Shown: piece by piece, positions 1 to 7,232 of the stretch
Layout: every line of letters starts with the position of its first letter
Position numbering within the stretch: the stretch's first letter is position 1
DNA from: Lachnospiraceae bacterium UBA7589
Lineage (GTDB): Bacteria; Bacillota; Clostridia; Lachnospirales; Lachnospiraceae
Direction: 5' to 3'
Assembly: GCA_002476495.1 (NCBI GenBank)
Contig: DLKL01000004.1
Coordinates: forward strand, 1-17,742
DNA: 17,742 nucleotides
Program-made: the position numbers and the translations under genes
The notes under the pieces: generated by a model
Told to the model about the DNA's origin: nothing
The model's database searches: none
What the model saw: the letters and a program-made list of their open reading frames with translations, nothing else

Positions 1-207
1 AGCAGTTTTTACTCCCGTTTCTGTCAATTCCTTTGCTATCTGGTAAGCAGAATATCAAATCCGGAAAATGCAACACTCGCCTTTCCGTCAGCAAATGATT
101 TTCTTTTTCATCATGTAGTATTCTCTGATATGGATCCGGATTCTTCCCTCCTAAGCTCGATTCCGCTTACGCTTCATCTCGCTGTATGTTGTCGCCAAGT
201 ACTTCCA
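1..207 (-). pseudogene. Possible decayed serine-recombinase fragment (weak)
   Basis: One minus-strand frame reads YSAYQIAKELTETGVKTA over positions 1-54. This resembles the start of the 'Recombinase' domain of large serine recombinases, which often carries an xxIAKELTExGIKTP-like helix. The same frame upstream reads WKYLATTYSEMKRKRNRA (about 154-207) but has stops at 151-153, 88-90 and 55-57, so any gene is broken. The reading would continue off the left edge. The resemblance is from memory and covers few residues; it could equally be chance in noncoding DNA. Confidence 0.2.
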
Positions 208-219
208 TTGGTTAATACA

Positions 220-243
220 GCATCCGGCTGATCAGTCGGATGC
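220..243. repeat. 24-bp near-perfect palindrome
   Basis: GCATCCGGCTGA pairs with TCAGTCGGATGC with one G·T wobble, giving a self-complementary 24-bp element immediately beyond the guaA terminator. There is no U-tract on either side, so it is not a terminator by itself. It may be a protein-binding site or part of an old mobile-element end. Confidence 0.4.
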
Positions 244-246
244 CTA

Positions 247-305
247 CACACAAGAAAAGGATGAACCATTTCATGCAAGCATGATGGTTCATCCTTTCTT
301 GTGTG
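247..305 (-). terminator. Strong intrinsic terminator of guaA operon
   Basis: About 27 base pairs can form, with one 1-nt bulge (258), one 2-nt bulge (269-270) and a tight AA loop at 277-278. Read on the minus strand, the core stem GGATGAACCA/TGGTTCATCC is preceded by an A-rich tract and followed by TTTTCTTGTGT, the usual layout of a Rho-independent terminator. It lies about 50 bases after the guaA stop. The A and U tracts pair with each other, so it could also stop plus-strand transcription. Confidence 0.75.
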
Positions 306-306
306 A

Positions 307-323
307 CATCTGCTTCGCAGATG
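307..323. repeat. Small stem-loop after guaA
   Basis: CATCTGC and GCAGATG form a perfect 7-bp stem around a TTC loop, between the guaA stop and the main terminator hairpin. On the minus strand the loop is GAA. No U-tract follows. It may add 3'-end stability or be incidental. Confidence 0.4.
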
Positions 324-355
324 CTATATTTACTTATGTCGTGTTTGGCTCGTTA

Positions 356-1897
356 TCACTCAAACTCAATAGTCCCAGGTGGTTTGCTGGTCAGGTCGTA
401 CAGAACCCTGTTTACACCCTTAACCTCATTGATTACTCTTGTCATTACCCTCTGAAGAACCTCAAAAGGTATTTCAGCACAATCAGCTGTCATAAAATCA
501 GTAGTATTTACTGCACGAAGAGCCACGGCATAATCGTAGGTTCTCTCGTCACCCATAACACCAACGCTTCGCATGTTTGTAAGAGCTGCAAAATACTGTC
601 CAAGGTTCTTGTCAACACCGGCCTTTGCCAGCTCCTCACGATAAATATAATCTGCATCCTGGACAATGCGCACCTTTTTTGCTGTTACCTCTCCAACTAT
701 TCTGACTCCGAGACCCGGACCCGGAAACGGTTGCCTGTATACAAGGTAATCAGGAATTCCAAGCTGAAGTCCGGCCTTTCTGACCTCATCCTTAAATAAC
801 ATTCTAAGAGGTTCAATAATCTCCTTAAAATCAACACAGTCAGGGAGACCTCCGACGTTATGGTGGCTCTTAATAACTGCTGATTTTCCAAGTCCTGATT
901 CAATTACGTCAGGGTAAATTGTACCTTGCACAAGAAAATCAACTGCACCTATTTTCTTTGCCTCTTCTTCAAAAACCCTGATAAACTCTTCTCCGATTAT
1001 CTTACGCTTCTCTTCCGGATCAGTTACGCCTGCCAGTTTTTCGTAAAATCTTTCCTGGGCATTGACCCGTACAAAATTAAGGTCATACGCACCGGAAGGT
1101 CCAAAGACAGCCTCAACCTCATCTCCCTCGTTCTTGCGAAGAAGTCCATGATCCACAAATACACAGGTGAGCTGCTTACCTACAGCCTTGGAAAGAAGGA
1201 CTGCAGCCACAGATGAATCAACTCCACCTGAAAGTGCGCACAAAACCTTACCATCTCCAACCTTTTCTCTTATATCCTTAATTGCTGTTTCTACAAAAGA
1301 GTCCATACGCCAGTCTCCTGAGCAGCCACAGACCTTTAATACAAAATTCTCGATAATTTTCTGCCCTTCCTCTGTATGCAAAACCTCCGGGTGAAACTGG
1401 GTAGCATACAATTTTTTTTCAGGACATTCCATTGCTGCCACAGGGCAAACAGGAGTTGTTGCTATAACCTTAAAGTTCTCCGGTGCCTTTTCAATATAAT
1501 CAGTATGACTCATCCAGCAGATCGTTTTTGATGATACTCCCTCAAAGATAAGACTGGTGTTATCAACCTCAACTTCAGTTCTGCCATATTCGCTCACAGG
1601 CGCTGTCTTAACCGAGCCTCCAAGAGAATATGCCATATGCTGTGAGCCATAACATATTCCCAGGATGGGTACGCCGATGTCAAATATCTCTTTGGAATAT
1701 CTTGGCGAATCCTCTCCGTAGATACTATTTGGTCCACCTGTAAAAATAATCCCCTTTGGCTTCATTTCCTTTATCTTATCCAGTGATAAGGTATAGGGAT
1801 GCACCTCTGCATACACGTTGCATTCTCTCACTCGGCGAGCAATAAGCTGGTTATACTGTCCGCCAAAATCAAGTACAATAACCATTTCCTTGTTCAT
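356..1897 (-). CDS. guaA: GMP synthase (glutamine-hydrolysing)
   Basis: The enzyme converts XMP, ATP and glutamine to GMP, the last step of de novo guanine nucleotide synthesis, in the cytoplasm. The 513-residue length is normal. The N-terminal class I glutamine amidotransferase domain (about 5-190) shows GICYGSQ with nucleophile Cys82 and FHPE with His169 and Glu171. The ATP pyrophosphatase domain carries the P-loop SGGVDSS at 223-229. The C-terminal dimerisation domain contains RQPFPGPGLGVRI (388-400) and ends in the family signature SKPPGTIEFE. The ATG is preceded by GAGGAGAAAGG at a workable distance. It is the last gene after the S41 protease (74-bp gap) and may be read from the upstream operon; only a weak promoter-like sequence is visible in the gap. 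No purine riboswitch fits there. All catalytic motifs are intact. Confidence 0.98.
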   Translation of the reverse strand: MNKEMVIVLDFGGQYNQLIARRVRECNVYAEVHPYTLSLDKIKEMKPKGIIFTGGPNSIYGEDSPRYSKEIFDIGVPILGICYGSQHMAYSLGGSVKTAPVSEYGRTEVEVDNTSLIFEGVSSKTICWMSHTDYIEKAPENFKVIATTPVCPVAAMECPEKKLYATQFHPEVLHTEEGQKIIENFVLKVCGCSGDWRMDSFVETAIKDIREKVGDGKVLCALSGGVDSSVAAVLLSKAVGKQLTCVFVDHGLLRKNEGDEVEAVFGPSGAYDLNFVRVNAQERFYEKLAGVTDPEEKRKIIGEEFIRVFEEEAKKIGAVDFLVQGTIYPDVIESGLGKSAVIKSHHNVGGLPDCVDFKEIIEPLRMLFKDEVRKAGLQLGIPDYLVYRQPFPGPGLGVRIVGEVTAKKVRIVQDADYIYREELAKAGVDKNLGQYFAALTNMRSVGVMGDERTYDYAVALRAVNTTDFMTADCAEIPFEVLQRVMTRVINEVKGVNRVLYDLTSKPPGTIEFE

Positions 1898-1971
1898 AAG
1901 GCTTTATCCTTTCTCCTCAAAAATAATATCAGTTACCTTGCCGGAATATATCAATAATCCTTGTGCAACCG

Positions 1972-3180
1972 CTATTTTATCATGTCTTCTAATATCAAAA
2001 CAGCCTTTTGAAGCTGCGTATCCTCTTCCTTTTTTACATTTACGGCTGAAAGCATTCCATCCGGCAGTTCGACCTCATAATCCGGCTTAATACCAATTCC
2101 GTGAATGTCATTGCCGTTAGGAGTAAAATATTTGGCAATTGTCAGCTTCATGGCAGTACCATCTGATAAAGGAATAACAGATTGAACTATGCCCTTTCCA
2201 TATGATGTTGTTCCAACAAGCTTTGCGATACCGGTGTCCTGCATGGCCCCTGCAAATATTTCGGAAGCGCTTGCACTGTTTCCGTTAATAAGAACCACCA
2301 TAGGCTTATCCAGGTGATGCTCCTTCGATGCAGTATACTCCTCTATTACTCTTCCGTTTTTATCCTTCGTGGTAACAATTACCCCACCATCCATAAGGTA
2401 GTCGCACATTTCTGTAACAGCCGTAAGAAGGCCTCCCGGGTTATCTCTTACATCAACAATATATCCCTTTGCCCCCTGAGTCTCCATGTCCTCAATTGCA
2501 TTGATAAATTCCTTTGCTGTATTATCATAAAATTGTTGAACCTGGATATAGGCAATATCATCCTCCAGCATTTCATAATATACTGAAACATTCTCAACAA
2601 GACGGCGTTCCACCTCAAGCTCTACATAATCCATAATACTTGGTCTGTATACCTTAATTTTTGCCTTGGTTCCTGCAACACCACGAATCATGTCAACTAC
2701 AAGAGTAAGCTCCTGACCATTTATCTCTGTTCCATCAATTTCAACCAGAATATCCTCAGCCATTAATCCGGCTTCTTCAGCGGGACTTCCGGGAATAGGA
2801 CGTACAATTACAACCGACATATCTGATTTCTGTGTGACAACCGCACCAATACCATAATACTCACCTGAATTGGTTTCCTGCAAATCAGCATATTCCTCAG
2901 CTGTATAATAAACAGAATAAGGATCACCTAAGCCTTCCATAATGCCATCATAGATTGCCTCTTCTCTTGCATCCTCATCAATATCAAAATAGTAATAAGC
3001 ATTAATATACGAATTAATCTCATCGACCTTTTTTTCTACATCTTTATCATTCCATATGTTACTCTGAGTTGTCTTCGGTGATGTGGCACTCTTATCGCCC
3101 TCCCATGGCATGTCACAGCCACAGAGCGAGAAAATCATACATCCGGCAAGAAGAAAACCCAATAATCTTTTTTTAAGCAA
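1972..3180 (-). CDS. S41 C-terminal processing protease, probable lipoprotein
   Basis: This is a CtpA/CtpB-type serine protease acting outside the membrane. Numbered from the TTG start (402 residues), it has a short basic N-terminus, a hydrophobic segment and two possible lipobox cysteines, Cys14 (LLAGC) and Cys22 (SLCGC). A PDZ domain follows at about 105-190, then the tail-specific protease core. By alignment from memory with B. subtilis CtpB, the catalytic triad is Ser304 (in NSASASE), Lys329 and Gln333 (in YGKGIVQ), with the expected spacing. An upstream GTG (3187-3189) would add three residues, but its first base is the last base of the AGGAG Shine-Dalgarno, whereas TTG at 3178-3180 lies 8 bases from it. 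The gene follows the M23 endopeptidase by 21 bases, suggesting a shared transcript and a role in processing envelope proteins, perhaps that hydrolase. Confidence 0.93.
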   Translation of the reverse strand: MLKKRLLGFLLAGCMIFSLCGCDMPWEGDKSATSPKTTQSNIWNDKDVEKKVDEINSYINAYYYFDIDEDAREEAIYDGIMEGLGDPYSVYYTAEEYADLQETNSGEYYGIGAVVTQKSDMSVVIVRPIPGSPAEEAGLMAEDILVEIDGTEINGQELTLVVDMIRGVAGTKAKIKVYRPSIMDYVELEVERRLVENVSVYYEMLEDDIAYIQVQQFYDNTAKEFINAIEDMETQGAKGYIVDVRDNPGGLLTAVTEMCDYLMDGGVIVTTKDKNGRVIEEYTASKEHHLDKPMVVLINGNSASASEIFAGAMQDTGIAKLVGTTSYGKGIVQSVIPLSDGTAMKLTIAKYFTPNGNDIHGIGIKPDYEVELPDGMLSAVNVKKEEDTQLQKAVLILEDMIK

Positions 3181-3188
3181 TTCAAACA

Positions 3189-3193
3189 CTCCT
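3189..3193 (-). promoter_or_regulatory. Ribosome binding site fixing a TTG start for the S41 protease
   Basis: AGGAG on the minus strand ends on the first base of the candidate GTG codon, so it cannot serve that start. It is 8 bases from the in-frame TTG at 3178-3180, an ideal spacing, so TTG is the preferred start. Confidence 0.65.
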
Positions 3194-3201
3194 GACTAAT
3201 A

Positions 3202-4359
3202 CTAATATAAATATGGATACGGATCCACATATGAGCCATTAATTCTGACAGCAAAATGGCAATGGGAGCCAAAGGAAAATCCGGTATTACCGGCATATGC
3301 TATTACATCTCCACGTTTCACCTGCTGACCTGCACTTACTGCAAGGGATGAGTTATGTCCATATGTAGTTGTAACACCGCCGCCATGGTCTATACACACA
3401 TAATTTCCAAGTGATGAGTTATAAGTGGAAAGGATAACAACCCCATCCTCGCCTGCAAGAATCGGTGTACCTGTCGGACATGGTATATCAAGTCCATGAT
3501 GATATGAGGTTCCTGCCAAATCTCTTGGTCCAAAATATGATGATATATAGAAATAGCTTCCTGCTACAGGCCACTGAAAGCTTCCACCTGTCCAGGTAAT
3601 AGGTAAATCTGTACCTGTATTCTGTCTGTGCTGCCTTTCATATTCCTCTATTGCCGCATCAATCTGGGCATCAATTGATGCCAGGTCAGCCTCGTATTCC
3701 TTAAGAACTTCCTCTTTTTCCTCTATGGATTTTGCATAGCTCTCGACCTGCTTTTCCTTACCCTCAATAAGAACTTCCATGGCCTCTTTGCTGTCTGTAA
3801 GGTCAGATTCCAGCTCTTCAACCGTATCAAGCTCAGATTCCAGCTCAGCCTGTTTGTTGGCAACAGTCTTTTTAATCGAAATAAGATTCTTCAACATATT
3901 AAGGTCATAATTGTATACCTGTTCTGTATATTCCGAATCATTAACAATATCAGTCACATCTGTCTTGGTGAAAAATGTATCCATATATCTGGCATCACCA
4001 TTTTCATATGAATACTGAATCCTAAGCTTCATTGCATCATACTGCTTCTGTTGCTGTTCCTTGGCATCCTCAAGCTCGAGCTTTGTGTCATCAATATCAA
4101 CCAGAAGAGCGGCTTTACGTTCCTCAAGCTCAGCAATCTGATTATTAAATTCAGTTACAAGCCCGTCTAATTCCTTGATTGTACTGAGAATATTATCCTG
4201 TTGGGCTGTAAGCTCGTCAACTATGCTCTCTACCTCTTCCTTTTTGCTTTCTACATCCTTTTTCTTTTCCTCCAGGTCAGAAACATCCGCTGCATATACA
4301 TTAATACACAATGCTCCCAAAAGAGCAACGGAAAAGAATACCCTTAGTATCTTACGCAT
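3202..4359 (-). CDS. Secreted coiled-coil M23 peptidoglycan endopeptidase, probable FtsEX partner
   Basis: A signal peptide (hydrophobic 5-23, likely cleavage after VYA) is followed by a long Glu/Lys-rich coiled coil (about 26-245), a short Thr/Pro/Trp linker and a C-terminal LytM/M23 domain (about 262-385). The zinc and catalytic residues are all present: His287 and Asp291 (HHGLD), His335 (YGHNS), His366 and His368 (HCH). The protein should therefore cleave peptide cross-links in peptidoglycan. The architecture is that of E. coli EnvC, but EnvC has lost its zinc ligands and only activates amidases. The gene starts 11 bases after ftsX with AAGGAGGA before the ATG, so its coiled coil is the likely docking element for the FtsX extracellular loop, as for EnvC, PcsB and CwlO in other species. 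The pairing is inferred from context. Confidence 0.93.
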   Translation of the reverse strand: MRKILRVFFSVALLGALCINVYAADVSDLEEKKKDVESKKEEVESIVDELTAQQDNILSTIKELDGLVTEFNNQIAELEERKAALLVDIDDTKLELEDAKEQQQKQYDAMKLRIQYSYENGDARYMDTFFTKTDVTDIVNDSEYTEQVYNYDLNMLKNLISIKKTVANKQAELESELDTVEELESDLTDSKEAMEVLIEGKEKQVESYAKSIEEKEEVLKEYEADLASIDAQIDAAIEEYERQHRQNTGTDLPITWTGGSFQWPVAGSYFYISSYFGPRDLAGTSYHHGLDIPCPTGTPILAGEDGVVILSTYNSSLGNYVCIDHGGGVTTTYGHNSSLAVSAGQQVKRGDVIAYAGNTGFSFGSHCHFAVRINGSYVDPYPYLY

Positions 4360-4370
4360 CTAATTCCTCC

Positions 4371-5282
4371 TTATACCTTCAAATGCTTTCTTGTGGTAAT
4401 GATACTTCCCACAAGCCCAAGCCCAATACCAATGGCAATTGATACAGGCACAAGCACCGCAAAAATCTCTGAGGAAGGAACAAAGGCAAATAAGCTTTGC
4501 ACAATCGAAACCTTATCCATCAGAAATTGTTTCAGGTTATCATACATTAAATATACAAGCAAAAGTGGAACTGTAGAACCAATAAGTCCTATAACTACAC
4601 CTTCAACTATAAATGGTGCTCTTACAAAAAAGTTGGTAGCACCAATTAATTTCATGACTGCAATTTCCTCCTTACGCACTGTGATACCGATAGTAATGGT
4701 ATTGCTGATAAGGAATATAGATACGAGCAGCAATATACATATAATACCGATAGAAGCAACACCGACTATACTGCTTAACGCATCAATGCCATCTGCCGTA
4801 GCTTCGTTACTCTCCACCTTTCTTACTCCGTGAAGTCCATTCAGAAATTGGACAAATTCAGCATGCTTATCCAGATCCTTAAGAGTAATCTCATAGGATG
4901 CACTGTTTTTCAACGGATTATCCCCGGCAAAGGACTCCATTGCTGCCTGGTAATCATCCTTGTATCTTTCCTTTGCATACTTTTCCCATGCTTCGTCCGC
5001 AGTTATAAAACCGACAGTTTTAACTTCTTCTCTTACACGAATCTGTTCCCCTATAAGAGCAATATTATCATCGGAAATATCATAATCAAAAAAGACGGAT
5101 ATAACAACCGTATCCCTCAGCTCTGATACAGAAGACTGAAAATTTGCAATAACACAATAAAATATACCGAACAGAAACAGACATGAAACTATAGTTCCAA
5201 CTGACGCAAGCGAAAAGAGCATATTTCTCTTAATATTTTTCAAGCCCTGTCTGATACTGTATAAAAACGAACTAATCCTCAT
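4371..5282 (-). CDS. ftsX: Cell division ABC transporter permease FtsX
   Basis: FtsX is the membrane half of FtsEX, which does not transport but passes ATP hydrolysis energy across the membrane to a peptidoglycan hydrolase. The 303 residues show the family layout: a cytoplasmic start with KNIKRN, TM1 about 22-46, an extracellular domain about 47-168, TM2 172-196, TM3 223-246 and TM4 272-296. The conserved RKEEIAVMKLIGAT stretch (203-216) lies in the cytoplasmic loop where FtsE couples. Its start codon lies within the end of ftsE (11-bp overlap), with AAAGGTGGG as ribosome binding site inside ftsE, so the two are translationally coupled. The M23 gene follows after 11 bases. Confidence 0.96.
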   Translation of the reverse strand: MRISSFLYSIRQGLKNIKRNMLFSLASVGTIVSCLFLFGIFYCVIANFQSSVSELRDTVVISVFFDYDISDDNIALIGEQIRVREEVKTVGFITADEAWEKYAKERYKDDYQAAMESFAGDNPLKNSASYEITLKDLDKHAEFVQFLNGLHGVRKVESNEATADGIDALSSIVGVASIGIICILLLVSIFLISNTITIGITVRKEEIAVMKLIGATNFFVRAPFIVEGVVIGLIGSTVPLLLVYLMYDNLKQFLMDKVSIVQSLFAFVPSSEIFAVLVPVSIAIGIGLGLVGSIITTRKHLKV

Positions 5283-5961
5283 CTATATACCCACCTTTTT
5301 GTTCATCACTGATAAGCTCACCCTTTTTAAGAGTGATAACTCTCTTTTGCATAGTGTCTACGATTTCCTTGTTATGAGTAACAACAACCACTGTAGTACC
5401 CTTTTTATTTACTTCTTCAAGAAGCTTCATAATCTCCCATGAATTTTTGGGATCAAGGTTACCTGTAGGCTCATCTGCCAGAAGAATTTCAGGTTTATTA
5501 ACCAATGCTCTTGCAAGTGCCACTCTTTGCTGCTCTCCACCCGATAGCTGCTTAGGATACGCCTTGTATTTGTCGGCCAGGCCAACGAGTGTCAGCATAG
5601 CCGGAACCTGTCTCCTTATATATCTTGTAGGTGTTTCTACAACTCTTTGGGCAAATGCAACATTTTCATATACCGTTCTGTCCTTTAACAGGCGGAAATT
5701 CTGGAACACTGTTCCGATTCGTCTTCTAAGCTTAGGCACATTTCTTCTCTTAAGCTTAGGATAATCTATGCCGGCCACCTGAATCTTACCTGAGGTAGGC
5801 TCCATCTCCTTAAGAAGCAATTTGATAAGCGTAGTTTTACCGGAACCACTGGACCCCACAATAAATACAAATTCTCCATCCTCTATATTAAAGCTGATAT
5901 CATTCAGCGCATAGGTTTTACTTGCGGGATATTTCATCTTAACGTGATCTAAAGTAATCAT
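5272..5961 (-). CDS. ftsE: Cell division ATP-binding protein FtsE
   Basis: FtsE is the ATPase of the FtsEX complex on the inner face of the membrane. At 229 residues it has the normal length and all ABC motifs: Walker A GSSGSGKT (36-43), Q-loop VFQNF (85-89), signature LSGGEQQR (139-146), Walker B LLADEP (160-165) and H-loop His196. The start RBS AGGAGA falls directly after the stop of the upstream regulator gene (17-bp gap), so both are probably on one mRNA. The end overlaps ftsX. Nothing appears degenerate. Confidence 0.97.
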   Translation of the reverse strand: MITLDHVKMKYPASKTYALNDISFNIEDGEFVFIVGSSGSGKTTLIKLLLKEMEPTSGKIQVAGIDYPKLKRRNVPKLRRRIGTVFQNFRLLKDRTVYENVAFAQRVVETPTRYIRRQVPAMLTLVGLADKYKAYPKQLSGGEQQRVALARALVNKPEILLADEPTGNLDPKNSWEIMKLLEEVNKKGTTVVVVTHNKEIVDTMQKRVITLKKGELISDEQKGGYIDED

Positions 5962-5978
5962 AATAAAAATTCTCCTAA

Positions 5979-7067
5979 TTAAAATTCCTGGGACTCCATG
6001 TACTTCATATATTTCACAACCATAAGAGCAATTTTAAAGGTAATAGCATCCTCAAATACCCTCAGGTCAAGATTGGTGCTTTTCTGAAGCTTATCCAGTC
6101 TGTAAACCAATGTATTTCTGTGGATATAAAGCTGTCTTGATGTTTCGGATACATTCAGGCTATTTTCAAAAAATTTGTTAATAGTTGTCAAGGTTTCATC
6201 ATCAAATTCATCCGGTGATTTTCCGTCAAAAATTTCCTTAATAAACATCTTACAAAGTGGTATAGGAAGCTGGTAAATCAATCGTCCGATTCCAAGGTTA
6301 CTGTAGGCAATAATCTTTCTGTCACTGTAGAAGATTTTTCCTACATCCAAAGCAAGCTTCGCTTCCTTATAGGACCTTGATACCTCCTTGATTTCATTCA
6401 CTATTGTACCATATGCCACATTTACCGATGACATTGCCTCCGTATTGAGCATATCAACTATAACCTTGGCTGTCTTAGCCATATCCTCATAATTCTCACT
6501 AGGCTTAACTTCCTTGACAAGAATAATATTCTTCTCATCTACAGCAGTAATAAAATCCTTTGTTTTGCTGGAAAAGAGAGCTCTTACTGTCTCAAGGGCA
6601 TTGGTATCCTTCTCATTCTTTGTTTCAATTATAAATACAACCCTTCTCACATCAGTCTCAATATGAAGCTTCTTTGCCCTGTTATATATATCAACCAAAA
6701 GGAGATTATCAAGAAGCAGATTCTTAATAAAGTTATCCTTATCGAACCTTTCCTTATATGCTATCAAAAGGCTCTGAATCTGGAAGGCTGCAACCTTGCC
6801 TATCATATACACATCCTCCGCTTCACCCTTTACAAGAATAACATACTCCAATTCGTTGTCATCGTAAACCTTAAAAAACTGGAAACCATTCATCGCCTGA
6901 CTTTCAGCCGGCGAATCAGCAAAGGCAATGGCCGCATCCTCCAGCTCCTCTGTATCTTTAATGGTAGATGCCAGATTCTTTCCATCGGTATCCATTACGC
7001 AAAAATCCGTACGGGTAATGGCCTTGATTCCCTCTATTGTCTCCTGAAGTATCTGATTTGATATCAT
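5979..7067 (-). CDS. CdaR/PucR-type transcriptional regulator
   Basis: The 362-residue protein has an N-terminal domain (about 1-130) resembling the putative sugar-diacid recognition domain of CdaR. This begins with a short ILQETIEGI helix, then a PAS/GAF-like sensor segment with CVMDTDGKNLAST. A GGDEF-like middle region (about 140-285) follows. The C-terminal PucR helix-turn-helix (about 305-355) is clear from LNVSETSRQLYIHRNTLVYRL. CdaR itself activates glucarate/glycerate genes, but the ligand cannot be read here. The gene sits immediately before ftsE (17 bp), an unexpected place for a carbon-source regulator. It has its own promoter-like sequence at 7088-7116 and RBS AAGGGG. It may autoregulate the operon or sense a wall-related metabolite; both are inferences. 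Confidence 0.88.
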   Translation of the reverse strand: MISNQILQETIEGIKAITRTDFCVMDTDGKNLASTIKDTEELEDAAIAFADSPAESQAMNGFQFFKVYDDNELEYVILVKGEAEDVYMIGKVAAFQIQSLLIAYKERFDKDNFIKNLLLDNLLLVDIYNRAKKLHIETDVRRVVFIIETKNEKDTNALETVRALFSSKTKDFITAVDEKNIILVKEVKPSENYEDMAKTAKVIVDMLNTEAMSSVNVAYGTIVNEIKEVSRSYKEAKLALDVGKIFYSDRKIIAYSNLGIGRLIYQLPIPLCKMFIKEIFDGKSPDEFDDETLTTINKFFENSLNVSETSRQLYIHRNTLVYRLDKLQKSTNLDLRVFEDAITFKIALMVVKYMKYMESQEF

Positions 7068-7087
7068 CTTTTCACCCCTTAAACTCT

Positions 7088-7116
7088 AATATAGGTATAA
7101 CCCCTTACTGTTACAA
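7088..7116 (-). promoter_or_regulatory. Predicted sigma-A promoter of regulator-ftsEX operon
   Basis: On the minus strand TTGTAA (7111-7116) and TATATT (7088-7093) are separated by exactly 17 bases. Transcription would begin near 7081, leaving a leader of about 14 bases containing the AAGGGG ribosome binding site. It lies after the terminator of the preceding gene, as expected for a new transcription unit. Confidence 0.6.
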
Positions 7117-7157
7117 ATACGCATAATCATACAGATACTATTTTACAGTAAAAAAGC

Positions 7158-7198
7158 AAAAAAAAAAAGAGGAAATGCATAAAAATATACATTTCCTC
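7158..7198 (-). terminator. Intrinsic terminator of the msmX/ugpC-like gene
   Basis: GAGGAAATG and CATTTCCTC form a perfect 9-bp stem (7169-7177 with 7190-7198) around an AT-rich loop. On the minus strand it is followed by 11 consecutive T (7158-7168). It begins 35 bases after the stop codon. Confidence 0.9.
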
Positions 7199-7232
7199 CA
7201 ATAATTCACATAATTAACATATTTGATAACGA

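Larger units (their letters stand above)
1..355. other. Gene-poor left edge downstream of guaA
   Basis: This is the only stretch over 300 bases without an intact gene. From right to left it holds the guaA 3' flank, three consecutive stem-loops (307-323, 247-305, 220-243) and about 200 bases with no convincing complete reading frame. The minus strand of 1-207 has one frame with recombinase-like residues but three stops. The plus strand of 1-231 is open without an obvious start or ribosome binding site, and its translation matches nothing I recognise. The stretch continues beyond the window. Confidence 0.6.

Noticed and set aside
1..231. Plus-strand frame open from the window edge to a stop at 229-231
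   Set aside because: It has no visible start, its translation has no recognisable motif, and it overlaps the opposite frame with recombinase-like residues; 76 open codons can arise by chance.
281..799. 172-codon plus-strand open frame opposite the 3' end of guaA
   Set aside because: It is antisense to a fully conserved guaA, starts inside the terminator hairpin, lacks a ribosome binding site and has no recognisable protein features.
1898..1971. Guanine riboswitch or attenuator before guaA
   Set aside because: The gap is only 74 bases, and I see neither the conserved purine-riboswitch core nor a terminator hairpin.
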